Shown: positions 37,148-46,351 of the stretch, in pieces
Layout of the letters: the number at the start of each line of letters is the position of its first letter
How positions within the stretch are numbered: position 1 is the stretch's first letter
Source: an uncultured Acetatifactor sp.
Lineage (GTDB): Bacteria > Bacillota > Clostridia > Lachnospirales > Lachnospiraceae
Length of the DNA stretch: 52,133 bases
Assembly (NCBI GenBank): GCA_910585615.1
Contig: CAJUFO010000018.1
Location: 9,661 to 61,793, forward strand
Direction: 5' to 3'
The notes under the pieces: model-generated
Told to the model about the DNA's origin: nothing
Seen by the model: the letters and a program-made list of their open reading frames with translations, nothing else
Databases searched by the model: none
Program-made: the position numbers and the translations under genes

Positions 37148-38086
37148 CTATCTCCAGCTATGTCCCTTTATCCTCTCATACTCTTCTATGGTGATGGTCA
37201 GTATGGTTCCATGCTTGAAGCCATAGGGGAAGGAGAACGCCCTGTCCGCACGGACGAATTCACCGGACTTCAATGACTCTGCCACGAAAGGCACATAGCC
37301 CTGCCCCTCCCCGGGCACGCCGTAATAGTCCAGGAACAGGCACCACTTCCCGTCCTCCAGCCGCACGGCAGTAGGCGCCTCGTACAGCCCGCTCTCCACG
37401 GTTTCCATGCTCCGGTCAAAGCTTTCCACCCTTTCATAGGGGCCTGTGACATGGTCTGCGGCCAGGAGGATGATCTTGGCCGGATTCGCTTCGCTCTTCA
37501 CGAAGAGATAATAGCGCCCGTCCTCCTCATAGATTGCGGAATCGATGACTCCGCTGTCATCCTTCCGGTACAGCACCTTCGGCTCCGTAAAGCTCCGGAA
37601 ATCCTTTGTCCTGCTGTAATAGATTCCCTTGGGGCCATAGCCGTTGGCGCAGTGGGAGGAAGACCAGTGCAGCACATAGTCCCCCTGCTCCCTGTCGCAG
37701 ATGACGTCCGGCGCCCAGAGGCATCCGAAGTCCTCGTTTCCTAACCTGACCAGCCGCTGCTCCGTCCAGTCCGTGAGATTGTCGGATTCCCATAGGGCCA
37801 GGCATTTGCTGCCGTTTCGGCCGATTTCGTCCCAGGAATGGCGATATTGGTTGCGCATGCCGTAGGCCAGGCTCAAATCCGTGGCAATGATATAGAATTT
37901 CCCGTTCTCCTCACATCGGATAATCGTAAAATCCCGCACGCCCTTATCCCCGTAATAGGCCCAAAGCACCGGTGCGCCGCCGTTTACCGCCTCCCAATGG
38001 CAGCCGTCCCTGCTGAGACCGAAGTATACCTGTTCTCCGTCAGGCGTTGCCTTTTCCCTGAAATGCACGAATAAATATGTCTGCAT
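37148..38086 (-). CDS. Glycoside hydrolase family 43-like beta-propeller enzyme
   Basis: The 312-residue protein has no signal peptide. Three acidic residues match the GH43 triad: Asp52 in GVRDFTII, Asp127 in LWAPDVI and Glu236 in GLYEAPTAV. Repeated blade-like strings such as EDGRYYLFV, NGKFYIIA and EDGKWCLFL indicate the five-bladed propeller. GH43 enzymes act on arabinosides and xylosides, and the adjacent GH51 gene 86 bases upstream supports arabinofuranoside removal from imported oligosaccharides. The ATG at 38086 follows AAGGAGAAGCGGG; an upstream in-frame start at 38143 is rejected because it lacks a ribosome site and family sequence. Confidence 0.83.
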   Translation of the reverse strand: MQTYLFVHFREKATPDGEQVYFGLSRDGCHWEAVNGGAPVLWAYYGDKGVRDFTIIRCEENGKFYIIATDLSLAYGMRNQYRHSWDEIGRNGSKCLALWESDNLTDWTEQRLVRLGNEDFGCLWAPDVICDREQGDYVLHWSSSHCANGYGPKGIYYSRTKDFRSFTEPKVLYRKDDSGVIDSAIYEEDGRYYLFVKSEANPAKIILLAADHVTGPYERVESFDRSMETVESGLYEAPTAVRLEDGKWCLFLDYYGVPGEGQGYVPFVAESLKSGEFVRADRAFSFPYGFKHGTILTITIEEYERIKGHSWR

Positions 38087-38172
38087 CCCGCTTCTCCTTA
38101 CCCCTTTTCCTCTGCGTTGCCTGCACTCCCGCATTCTGCCCATACTGCTGCATGCGGCCCCTGCTTCCAGAT

Positions 38173-39672
38173 TTATTTCTTCAATCTCACCACATTCCAG
38201 CTATGCTTACCGAACACGGTGGTGAACCTTCCGTCCTCCAGGCGGGAGGCGTTCCCTGCCACAGGCACCACGCACTGAGGGGCATCCTCCGTGTTGACAG
38301 CCTTCATGTCATCATTGGTCAGGATGATATGCTCAATAACCTTGTAGTCCGCGAACTGCCTCATGTCGCAGCTTACCTCCAAATCCTCCTCCAGGTCCTT
38401 GTTCACCGCGAAGATGGTCAGCTCCTCGTCCGCCTCATTCCAGACGCAGACGCTGTCCAGGAAGGAGACCTCGCCATAATTTCTGCTCTCATAGAAGGGC
38501 GCTTTCACCAGGGTGTTCAGCACTGTCCCCCTGCCGTACACGCTGGCATGCATATAGGGATAGAAAATCGTCTGCCTCCAGGCCCCGGTGTCCGAGGTCA
38601 TGATGGGCGCGATAACGTTCACCAACTGGGCCAGGCAGGCAACCTTCACCCGATCCGCATGGCGCAGCATGGTGATCAGCATGCTGCCCACCAGCAGCGC
38701 GTCCTCGAAATTGTACACGTCCTCCAACTGATGGGGGGCCTGCACCCACTTCTCCAGCTTCGCGTCCGCCTCGTTGCTGTGATACCACACATTCCACTCG
38801 TCAAAGGACAGGTTGATCTGCTTCTTGCTGCGCTTCTTGGCTTTCACGCAGTCCGCGATGGACAGGACGGAGCTGATGAACTCGTCCATGCCCTTGGAAT
38901 TTGCCAGAAATTCCGGCGTATTGTTGTCCCGGTTCCCATAGTACTGATGGAGGGAGAGATAGTCCACCTGGTCATAGCATTCGCTCAGGACCTCGTCCTC
39001 CCAGTGGCCGAAAGTATCCATGCCAAGGGATGAGCTGCCGCATGCCACGGTCTCGATGCTCGGATCCATGAACTTCATCAGCCTGCTGGTCTCCGCCGCG
39101 GCCCGGCCGTACTCCTTCGCCGTCTTGTGCCCCATCTGCCAGGGGCCGTCCATCTCGTTGCCCATGCACCAGAGCTTGATGTCGTGGGGCTCCTCATAGC
39201 CGTGCTTCCTCCGCAGGTCGCTGTAATAGCTGCCTTTTTTAAAATTGCAGTACTCCAGCAGATCCTTGGCCTCCTCCGGCCCCCTGGTGCCCAGGTTCAC
39301 CGCCATCATCACTTCCGTCCCGGCTTTCTTCGCCCAGTCCACGAACTCATTCAAACCGAACTGGTTGGACTCTATCACCTGCCAGGCCAGGTCCACCTTG
39401 GCAGGCCGCTGTTCCTTGGGCCCCACGCCGTCCTCCCAGTGGTAGCCGGAGACGAAATTCCCGCCGGGATAGCGCACGATGGGCACCTGAAGCTCCTTTA
39501 CCAGCTCCAGCACGTCCTTACGCATCCCCTGCTCGTCCGCGAAGGGGCTGTCCTCCTGATAGATGCCTTCATACACCGCCCGTCCCAGATGCTCGATGAA
39601 GGAGCCGAAGATCCTCTTGTCCACTGCCCCTGTGAGGAAATATTTGTCTACGATGATCTCTGCCTTTTTCAT
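38173..39672 (-). CDS. abfA: Alpha-L-arabinofuranosidase, GH51
   Basis: This 499-residue cytosolic enzyme removes terminal arabinofuranose from arabino-oligosaccharides. The N-terminus IFGSFIEHLGRAVYEGIY and VRYPGGNFVSGYHWEDG are typical of GH51. The acid/base is Glu173 in CMGNEMDGPW and the nucleophile Glu292 in NLSFDEWNVWY. A C-terminal beta domain (about 390-499) completes the fold and the length is normal. GAGGTACAGGCAAA precedes the ATG. It is followed by the GH43 gene and lies divergent from the AraC regulator, which probably controls both. Confidence 0.95.
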   Translation of the reverse strand: MKKAEIIVDKYFLTGAVDKRIFGSFIEHLGRAVYEGIYQEDSPFADEQGMRKDVLELVKELQVPIVRYPGGNFVSGYHWEDGVGPKEQRPAKVDLAWQVIESNQFGLNEFVDWAKKAGTEVMMAVNLGTRGPEEAKDLLEYCNFKKGSYYSDLRRKHGYEEPHDIKLWCMGNEMDGPWQMGHKTAKEYGRAAAETSRLMKFMDPSIETVACGSSSLGMDTFGHWEDEVLSECYDQVDYLSLHQYYGNRDNNTPEFLANSKGMDEFISSVLSIADCVKAKKRSKKQINLSFDEWNVWYHSNEADAKLEKWVQAPHQLEDVYNFEDALLVGSMLITMLRHADRVKVACLAQLVNVIAPIMTSDTGAWRQTIFYPYMHASVYGRGTVLNTLVKAPFYESRNYGEVSFLDSVCVWNEADEELTIFAVNKDLEEDLEVSCDMRQFADYKVIEHIILTNDDMKAVNTEDAPQCVVPVAGNASRLEDGRFTTVFGKHSWNVVRLKK

Positions 39673-39798
39673 TTTGCCTGTACCTCGTTTCCGCGCCGCC
39701 TTTTCGCTTCCTGCGGCTTTGGCGCTGCGCTGTGTTCTTTGATGTTCCTATCATAACCCTGTTCCCGCAGATATTCCATCGCCTTTTTTCCGTTCTGT

Positions 39799-39828
39799 TT
39801 GACTTTTCTTCCGGTCATGTGATATGCT
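39799..39828 (+). promoter_or_regulatory. Promoter of the AraC-family gene
   Basis: TTGACT (39799-39804), 18 bases, TATGCT (39823-39828). The resulting leader would be about 195 bases. The rest of the 356-base gap 39673-40028 contains the leader structure and no convincing coding sequence; a GH51 promoter was not recognised. Confidence 0.5.
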
Positions 39829-39839
39829 AAACTTATCCC

Positions 39840-39916
39840 CGGAGGGCAGCCTGACCGTAAGCTGCAGAAGGTGAAGCCCTGCGCCGGGCGGCAGACTTCC
39901 CATACCCTGCCCTCCG
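39840..39916 (+). promoter_or_regulatory. Structured leader upstream of the AraC-family gene
   Basis: CGGAGGGCAG (39840-39849) and CTGCCCTCCG (39907-39916) form a perfect 10-bp closing stem around a 57-base internal region that can form further GC-rich pairing (GCCCTGCGCCGGGCGGC). It begins about 5 bases after the likely transcription start. It matches no riboswitch class I can recall. Confidence 0.45.
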
Positions 39917-40028
39917 AATCCAAATCCCCTGGGGCACCGTCCCAAAGCGGCCCACAGACAGCGGCCCCTCCCGCATGCGATTCGGGCAGATTTACCATGC
40001 AGCCGTCCCCAGCCACAAGGAGCATCCC

Positions 40029-40805
40029 ATGTACATATTGAATTTCTGCGAATACAACCGTTCCAACCACGACTTTGACACGATTTTCCGGCCGGTAGGA
40101 AGCGGGGATTACCTTTTCCTTCAGTTCAAGTCCCCCATGAAGGTCTATCTCGACGACAAAATCATAATCACGAAGGAGAACGCCTGCATCCTCTACACCC
40201 TGGGCATGCCCCAGCACTATCAGGCCGTCCACAGGTTCCGCAACAACTATCTTCACTTTTCTTCCGATAAGAATCCGGCCCTGGATTTCCCCATGCCGGA
40301 AAACACGGTCTTCTACCCGGAAAATTCCATACAAATCGACTCCCTGATCTCCCGGCTGCAGCAGGAGCACTTCTCCGGCCTTCCCCACAGGGAGGAAGCC
40401 GTCCACGCCCTAATGACCCTGCTGTTCCTCTCCATCAGCCGCCGTCTGACCCAGGAGACGGCGCAGAAAGACGAAGCCGTCCATCTCTACCCCCTGTTCC
40501 AGACCCTGCGCCTGGAAATGCTCACCCAGTGCGAAAAGGACTGGGACATAGAGCGCCTCTGCCAGAGGGCCAATCTGGAGAAAAGCCAGTTCTATGTCTA
40601 CTACCGCAGCTTCTTCTCCTCCACGCCAAAAAAAGACCTCCTCCATGCCAGGCTGGAGAAGGCCAGGAATCTGCTGAGCAATGAGGCCCTGCAGGTGAAG
40701 GAGGTGGCGCAGCTATGCGGCTTTGGCAGCCAGGCCCACTTCACCCGCGCCTTTAAGGCCTGCTATGGGTGCGCCCCGGGGACGTATGCCAGACAGCCTC
40801 AATAA
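40029..40805 (+). CDS. AraC-family transcriptional regulator
   Basis: This 258-residue protein has an N-terminal cupin-like sensing part (about 1-130, LFLQFKSPMKVYLDDKIIIT and NACILYTLGMPQHY) and a C-terminal double helix-turn-helix (about 160-255, with DIERLCQRANLEKSQFYVYY and VKEVAQLCGFGSQAHFTRAFK). AAGGAG seven bases upstream fixes the ATG at 40029; an in-frame start 18 codons earlier is rejected. It lies divergent from abfA and is the likely sugar-responsive activator of the GH51/GH43 pair. It ends 34 bases from a recombinase remnant, the edge of the decayed island. Confidence 0.9.
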   Translation: MYILNFCEYNRSNHDFDTIFRPVGSGDYLFLQFKSPMKVYLDDKIIITKENACILYTLGMPQHYQAVHRFRNNYLHFSSDKNPALDFPMPENTVFYPENSIQIDSLISRLQQEHFSGLPHREEAVHALMTLLFLSISRRLTQETAQKDEAVHLYPLFQTLRLEMLTQCEKDWDIERLCQRANLEKSQFYVYYRSFFSSTPKKDLLHARLEKARNLLSNEALQVKEVAQLCGFGSQAHFTRAFKACYGCAPGTYARQPQ

Positions 40806-40839
40806 TGATGACTTTTGGTAACATAGTATTTTTTCGCGC

Positions 40840-41046
40840 CTATTTCTGCTGGATTTCTCTCTTGGTAAGCCTGACGATTGTCTCGACTGTATTTTCGTTG
40901 AGCAACCGAATTTCCGGGAGATTTATCTCCCTGCCAACCTCACCATCATAATACACTGGAAAGTTAAAGTTTATCTGCTTACATATGCGTCCATTATCCA
41001 ACTTTTCCGGATAAATTTCAACGCTTTCTATAAAGTCTCTCAAAAA
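40840..41046 (-). pseudogene. C-terminal remnant of a large serine recombinase, cut by the insertion sequence
   Basis: The frame ending at 40840 reads FLRDFIESVEIYPEKL, FNFPVYYDGEVG and NENTVETIVRLTKREIQ, resembling the extreme C-terminus of large serine recombinases. Upstream coding is interrupted by the IS inverted repeat at 41047. Removing the IS and one copy of the target joins it in frame to sequence at about 42708-42745 on the far side (reading IRPVWGKFLRDF). The rest of the recombinase, including the catalytic domain, is absent. An apparent ATG at 41100 lies inside the IS and is fortuitous. Confidence 0.6.
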
Positions 41047-41065
41047 TTTTCCACCTGTGCGGTTT
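41047..41065 (+). repeat. Left terminal inverted repeat of the IS
   Basis: TTTTCCACCTGTGCGGTTT, exact reverse complement of 42688-42706. Confidence 0.88.
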
Positions 41066-41150
41066 AAATTTACCCTAAAATGTTTATAACCTATGGACAT
41101 TTACCTTGGAAGGTATATGATGGAATAAAACAATCCAAGGGGGTATCCAT

Positions 41151-42660
41151 ATGAAACTAGAAATCAGTGTTAAATTTATTGATGAAAACGGCGCGGAAGC
41201 CACCAGACCCGTAGTCATTGACACCACCGTCCCCGGCTTTGACGACTTCCATGATGTGGATGATTTCCTCCCGGTATTTGACCAGCTCGAAAAAGCAGGA
41301 CTGGAGCTTAGGAACGAGTCCTTTTCCACCGCCCTTGCGCAATATATGGAGGAACTGTCTAAAAAAACTGTCCGGACAGCCCGGCGCACAGCCAGGTGCA
41401 TCCTATATAATGGAGACGGAGGCAGGGAGGCTCGACCTGCATCTCCTCTCCATGCCGAGGGGACAGTGCAAGGGGGCTGTGTTCCCTGTGGTTGCCCCGC
41501 ATGAAAGGCTCCAGCCATCTTCGTATAAGGAAATTTCCACATGGGTCTGCACGCTGGCCAGCTTCCGCGAGGGCACGGCAATCCTGAACCGCATGCTGCA
41601 CCTCAGGGACGGGGAAGCCGTCCACACTAAGACGCTTTCCGACTCTGTGGCACGGGAAGGCCTCCGGATAGAAAGCTTCCAGGAGGGATATGCCCGGGAA
41701 GCGCTCCGGGAACACGGCTTCTGCCCTGAGACCTGCCTCCCGGCAGACGGAGCGCCCCTGGAAGCAGCTGCCCCACAATCCCCCGACATCCCCGAAGAAA
41801 GGCTCCACAGGGCCATCGAGGGCTGCAATGCCTCCGGGGCGGGCCAGCCAGCCGTGGATGCGGCATGCCTCCAGTGCCGGATGGAGGAGCCTTCCCTGAC
41901 GACCTATGTGTCGATAGATGACATCGGCGTGACCCGGCAGAAGGACGGCAGGAGGCCCGGGGAGGAGCGGGAGACGAAATACGTGGAGAACACAGTGGTC
42001 CATGTCGCCCGGGGAACCGGGCATTACGTCCTTGCGGGCGTCGGCATGGCGGGGGTGATGAGGCTCCTTGCCGCATTCCTCCTGTCGAACGGCCTGATGC
42101 AGGGGAAGGACCTCGTGTCCTTCACGGACGGTGCAAGGAACATCCGCGGCAGCCTGGAAAGGCTGTTCCCATACCGCCCCTATAGGATCATCCTGGACTG
42201 GTACCACCTGGAAAAGAAATGCAGGGAATACCTCAGCAGCGCCCTGAAGGGCAAGGATGTCCGCAACCAGGTGTCGGAGGCCGTCTTAAGGCATCTCTGG
42301 GCAGGGGACGTCGGACGTGCCACGGACTGCCTGCTGCATCTGGACGGCTCCCTTGTAAAGAGCCGGGAGTGGCCGGAAAGGCTGGTGCAGTACCTGGACA
42401 GGAACTATAGCTACATCCCTTGCTATGCCCTGAGGAAAGAGCTTGGCCTGCGCAATTCCAGCAACCCTGTAGAGAAGGCCAATGACACGACTGTGGCACA
42501 AAGGCAGAAGCACAATGGGATGAGCTGGTCAAAGGGAGGCAGTTCTGCCATGACCCATATCAGGGCAGTCTACTTGAATGGCGAGGGAGAGGACTGGAAC
42601 AAGAAAGGGACTCTCCGTTTCCAGCTTTCTTATTCTGATGATGATGCATGGGCTGCTTGA
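41151..42660 (+). pseudogene. IS transposase (DDE type), split by a +1 frameshift
   Basis: The N-terminal frame starts at ATG 41151 (MKLEISVKFIDENGAE) and runs to 41504. The remaining protein is in the +1 frame, from about 41410 to the stop at 42660. The second part contains YVSIDDIGVTRQK, VSFTDGARNIRG, ILDWYHLEKKC and SSNPVEKANDTTVAQRQK, giving a plausible D-D-E triad. The frame change lies between an A7 run (41361-41367) and about 41435; joining as NGDGG-RLDLHL looks natural. It could be an inactivating one-base insertion, slippage at A7, or restart at ATG 41410. A programmed -1 shift would give the wrong frame. Confidence 0.8.
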
Positions 42661-42687
42661 ATATGCCTATGTTTTTTGTGTTATCCA

Positions 42688-42706
42688 AAACCGCACAGGT
42701 GGAAAA
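42688..42706 (-). repeat. Right terminal inverted repeat of the IS
   Basis: AAACCGCACAGGTGGAAAA, the exact reverse complement of the left repeat at 41047-41065. Confidence 0.88.
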
Positions 42707-42748
42707 AATTTGCCCCATACGGGACGAATCTCAAAAATATTTTCATAA

Positions 42749-43697
42749 TTATGTAAGTACCAACACTGGATTTTTTATCAGAATATCCACCAGCTGCTTA
42801 TAAACTGCCCTGTCCTGAACTTCCATAATGGTCGTTGTCTTTTTCCCGGCATCTTTGGAAGACGCGCCGCAATGGTAGATTTTCTCGCTCCGCTTTCCAT
42901 AATCCAAGATGATATATCTGTCATGCATCGTGTTATTGGTCTTCTTAAAATCTATCAGGATACCAGGGAACTCATTCCTAAAATCATTCAGATCTGCCCG
43001 TCTCAAATGGCTTTGCTTATTGTCGGAGAATACTGTAACCATAACACCCGGATTTACATTCCTCAGGTGCATGATAGATTTAATCCCTATGTAATCATCA
43101 ATGATAAAAATGCTGTTTTTTGCTTTTGCATAAATTCCCTGATATGCGGCATCTGCTTCTGCAAGCTGTCCATTCATAATCAGGAACTCTTTTCCGGTGT
43201 CTGATGACGCAAAATTCTTGAATATTTTGGGCAGATCCGATTTACGGAGCATTTCATCAGTGATTTTTGCAATGGCGGCAGTATTTTCACTGGTCTGAAT
43301 AGCAAGCCGCGCAATGTCATCCGTTCCAATCAGGGCACAATTTTCTGAAATATAATCTTTCATGCCCTTAAAGATGCGGAATTAAGGCTTTGCTCTGAGC
43401 AATCGCCAAATCGCCTTTAAGAACGGTCATAAGCATATAAATACCAGTTTCTGTAAAAGCATATGGAAGTTTTCGCGTGCCCCCCCAACTTGATGTCGAA
43501 TTTTTCGACATCAAGTTTTCAAACTCTGGTTTCGTCAGCTGAAAACGAAAATCATCATCAAATCTTTCACTGTTATTTTTTACCTGCTCATTAAACCTTC
43601 TTGTTTCATACCCATATATCCGAGCCAGATCCACATCCAGCATCACTTTCTGCCCACGGACAATGTAGATTAAATTCTCAACCGTCTCTTTATCCAC
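42749..43697 (-). pseudogene. ORF6N-domain protein with PLD-like C-terminal domain, frameshifted
   Basis: A GTG start at 43697 opens an ORF6N DNA-binding domain (VRGQKVMLDVDLARIYGYETRRFNEQV and FTETGIYMLMTVL). After AQSKALI one extra base (about 43379-43383, in GGAATT) shifts the frame to an early stop at 43368. The +1 frame continues as RIFKGMKDYISENCALIG through a C-terminal domain with SIFIIDDYIGIKSIMHL, MHDRYIILDYG (an HxD-type PLD-like motif) and YHCGASSKDAGKK. The intact family couples ORF6N to a PLD-like module, seen in phages and defence-like loci. Start overlaps the previous gene's stop, so the pair is translationally coupled. Confidence 0.8.
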
Positions 43698-44384
43698 AAT
43701 GGCAATTATCTATCAGAGAATCCAGCTGGGCAATGACCTCCCCTACATCCAATTCCTGTCTTTTGATGTTATCAATATTAGCATTTGTAAGCCGATTCAG
43801 TTTCTTTTTCATGCTTATATAATCCATCAAAATGCCCAAAATCAATTCCCGAGCCTCTTCAACACTAATATTCTCCCTCTCACTTTGTGAAGTTTCCATG
43901 GCATCCGAAATAACTTCAGTACTTATTGGGTCAGCAATCTTCGTATCTGTAAGTTTCGGGGCAGATACTGCGGTCTTTATGTTTTCCCTATTTTTCTTTT
44001 GTTTCTTCCCATCCTGAACAGCCAATATCAGCTTATTTTTCACGCCGGCAATTCCGTTTTTTGCCTTTTTCCCTAAATTAACAGCAGCTTCCAAGACTCT
44101 GGATTCTCAGCCAAAAAAGTAACAGTAGTATTTATGAGATTCAAAACAGACGTTATAGCATCCGCCGTTGATTGGCGGCTCTGCACCTCAGCCATACGTT
44201 CCTCATGCGCCATTTTCGCCAGTTCATATTCATAATCAGTATCCTCTACCTCTTCCCACTCAATAATATCTGGATTTTTATTCTCCGCATTACGTGTCTG
44301 TCCTATAACCCTATTAGAATTTTTCTTCGACTGTACCAGATAATCCCCATCTTTAATAATTGGCCTATAATGCTTCTCGCTCAT
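43690..44384 (-). pseudogene. Unknown gene, split by a -1 frameshift, coupled to the ORF6N gene
   Basis: The first part (ATG 44384) encodes about 100 residues, polar and acidic in the middle (IIEWEEVEDTDYEYELAKMAHEERMAEVQSR) and ending in AENPESWK. The second part, in the -1 frame from about 44090, encodes a Lys-rich stretch (GKKAKNGIAGVKNKL), then a Thr/Ser/Ala-rich linker and a helical end (RELILGILMDYISMKKKLNRL). A one-base deletion near AAG at about 44088 would restore one 230-residue protein. No domain is recognised. It may be the partner of the ORF6N/PLD-like protein that follows. Confidence 0.65.
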
Positions 44385-44610
44385 ACAACCAACACCTCAT
44401 GTTCCATTCTTCTTTCACATTTACATTTTTCCGTTCCGGCAACTACAATAATGCGACTGTCTGCATAATTCCTCTTAACATATGACAGTATACCAGATTT
44501 TTCCGCAATTTTCCACAAAAATAAGGGCACCACCTCCCCTCAGCGCAAAAAATAACTGCCAATGTTTTCGCATCAGCAGCTATCGCTTTAGTTCAGTGTA
44601 TTAAATTTGG

Positions 44611-46347
44611 CTATTGGTTATTTTTACCCTCTTCCTTAATTCTGTAGTAATCATCCATACTCAGGCTCAATTTCACATGGGTATCCGGTTTTGATTTTCG
44701 GTTGCTCAAGAGGCACACCGTCTCTATGTTCCCAGTCCAGGGGAACTGATCCACCGCCACCGCCCTCTCCACCTGATATCCACGCTCCAGGAACACAGCC
44801 AGATCCCGCACCAGGCTGGTGGGCTTACAGGATATGTACACAATCCGCTCCACACCGTAAGCAATAATCTTCCCCAGGGCCTTTGGATGAATCCCGTCCC
44901 GGGGCGGATCCAGGATAATGAAATCCGGCTTCTCCGGAATCTCGTCCAACGCCTTCAGCACGTCCCCGGCAATGAACTCACAGTTCGTAAGCCCGTTCAT
45001 CTCTGCGTTCTTCCGGGCCGCCAGCACGGCCTCCTCCACAATCTCCATGCCGATCACCTTGCCTGCCGCCGCGGCCATCAGCTGGGCTATCGTCCCCGTG
45101 CCGCTGTAAAGGTCATACACCACCTTGTCCGGTGTCCCGTCCGGAGAGCCGCTGCCCAACTCCCCGATGTAAGACCGGGCCGTCTCGTAAAGAACCTCCG
45201 CCCCGTAGGAATTGGTCTGAAAAAACGAAAAAACGGACACTTTGAATCGGAGTCCTAAAAGCTCCTCATAGAAATAGTCCTGCCCGTAGAGGATGTCCGT
45301 GCGGTCGCTGCGCACCACATCCGCCTGGGAATCGTTGACGATATGGAGGATTCCCGCGAACCTCCCTTCCAGGCTACCATTGCGCTCCAAATCCAGCAGC
45401 TTTTCCTGAAAGCCCTCTATCAGCTGCCGTTCCGCTTCCTCGCATCCCTCTCCTCCGGCTCCTTTCTGCAGCGGCATGGCTCCCGCTTCCTCTGGAGCGC
45501 CGGCAACGGCTTCGTCCGCCACGATGCCCGCCTGTGCCGCAATCCGCTCCCCGCCTTCAGGAACGCCGTACCTCCCGGCATCAGCAGCCGTACCTGATTC
45601 CGCCCAGTCTGCAGCCCTTTCGCCGTTCCCCGCCCCGGCTTTCTCAGGGGCCCCGCAGTCCCCCCAGGGGCTCTGAGAGGTAGTCACCAGCGCCACCAGA
45701 ATCTCCCCCGTCCGGGCCGCCTTGCGCACCAGCAGATGCCTCAGATACCCCTCATGGCGCATCCTGTGGAAATAGGTCACCCTCCGCGGAGCCGGATACC
45801 CCGCGAAGTACTCCAGCGCCGTCTTCAATATCAGCCGAAAATCCCCGTCGACGATCCGGCAGTCCTCCACGGTCACCACATCATAGAAGCTGCCTCGCTT
45901 GTGCATCCCCAAAGACAGTGGGCCGTCCTTTTCCTCGTCCCCGAAGGAGAACTCCATCTTGTTGCGATACCCATAGGCCACAGGGCTAGCCTTGATGCCC
46001 TCCCACTGCCATTCGCTCTCCTGCCGCTCCAGGCAGGCATCCAGCAGGCGCTTCACCTGTCCCTCCTTGACCCTGAGCTGCTCCTCATAGGGCAGGGGCA
46101 GATATGCACAGCCGCCGCACAAGCCAAAATGGGAACACGGACTGGCTGTCTCCAGAGGCGATTTCTCCATCACCCCCAGCAGACGGCCCTCCGCCTTCCC
46201 GTTTCTCACTTTGCTGACGCTTAAGCTGATCTTCTGGCCGGGCAGGCAGTTCTTTACGGTGACGGGGCCCTCCTGCGTCCTGGCGATGCCCTTGCAGGGG
46301 AAATCCACCCGCTCCACCGTGGCTTCATATACCTGTCCTTTTTTCAT
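44611..46347 (-). CDS. RlmD/RumA-type 23S rRNA (uracil-C5)-methyltransferase with TRAM domain and central insertion
   Basis: This 578-residue SAM-dependent methyltransferase has an N-terminal TRAM domain (1-60), an iron-sulfur motif CxxxxxCxxC (Cys71, 77, 80, plus Cys163), the SAM site YDLYSGTGTIAQL and catalytic LDPPRDGIHP and YISCKPTSLVRDL. Residues 224-305 form an Ala/Gly/Glu-rich insertion between the TRAM-linked substrate domain and the Rossmann domain, unlike most family members. The C-terminal tail HVKLSLSMDDYYRIKEE extends beyond the usual end. It starts six bases after the stop of the small membrane protein gene and is the second RlmD-type gene in the window. Confidence 0.9.
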   Translation of the reverse strand: MKKGQVYEATVERVDFPCKGIARTQEGPVTVKNCLPGQKISLSVSKVRNGKAEGRLLGVMEKSPLETASPCSHFGLCGGCAYLPLPYEEQLRVKEGQVKRLLDACLERQESEWQWEGIKASPVAYGYRNKMEFSFGDEEKDGPLSLGMHKRGSFYDVVTVEDCRIVDGDFRLILKTALEYFAGYPAPRRVTYFHRMRHEGYLRHLLVRKAARTGEILVALVTTSQSPWGDCGAPEKAGAGNGERAADWAESGTAADAGRYGVPEGGERIAAQAGIVADEAVAGAPEEAGAMPLQKGAGGEGCEEAERQLIEGFQEKLLDLERNGSLEGRFAGILHIVNDSQADVVRSDRTDILYGQDYFYEELLGLRFKVSVFSFFQTNSYGAEVLYETARSYIGELGSGSPDGTPDKVVYDLYSGTGTIAQLMAAAAGKVIGMEIVEEAVLAARKNAEMNGLTNCEFIAGDVLKALDEIPEKPDFIILDPPRDGIHPKALGKIIAYGVERIVYISCKPTSLVRDLAVFLERGYQVERAVAVDQFPWTGNIETVCLLSNRKSKPDTHVKLSLSMDDYYRIKEEGKNNQ

Positions 46348-46351
46348 CTGC

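Larger units (their letters stand above)
41047..42706 (+). mobile_element. Insertion sequence with 19-bp inverted repeats, inserted in a recombinase gene
   Basis: A perfect 19-bp terminal inverted repeat (41047-41065 and 42688-42706) encloses a 1.66-kb element carrying one transposase region. Flanks are A/T-rich; assuming ends at TTCC/GGAA, a 6-base duplication AAAATT fits, but the register is ambiguous. The transposase is of the DDE type related to the ISLre2/ISKra4/UPF0236 group. Confidence 0.85.

Noticed and set aside
39669..40406. A 245-codon - strand frame over the AraC leader and gene start
   Set aside because: No ribosome site or domain; it is antisense to the well-supported AraC regulator.
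41041..41060. A longer target-site duplication at the IS ends
   Set aside because: Runs of A and T at both junctions allow several registers; only a 4-6 base match is possible and none is decisive.
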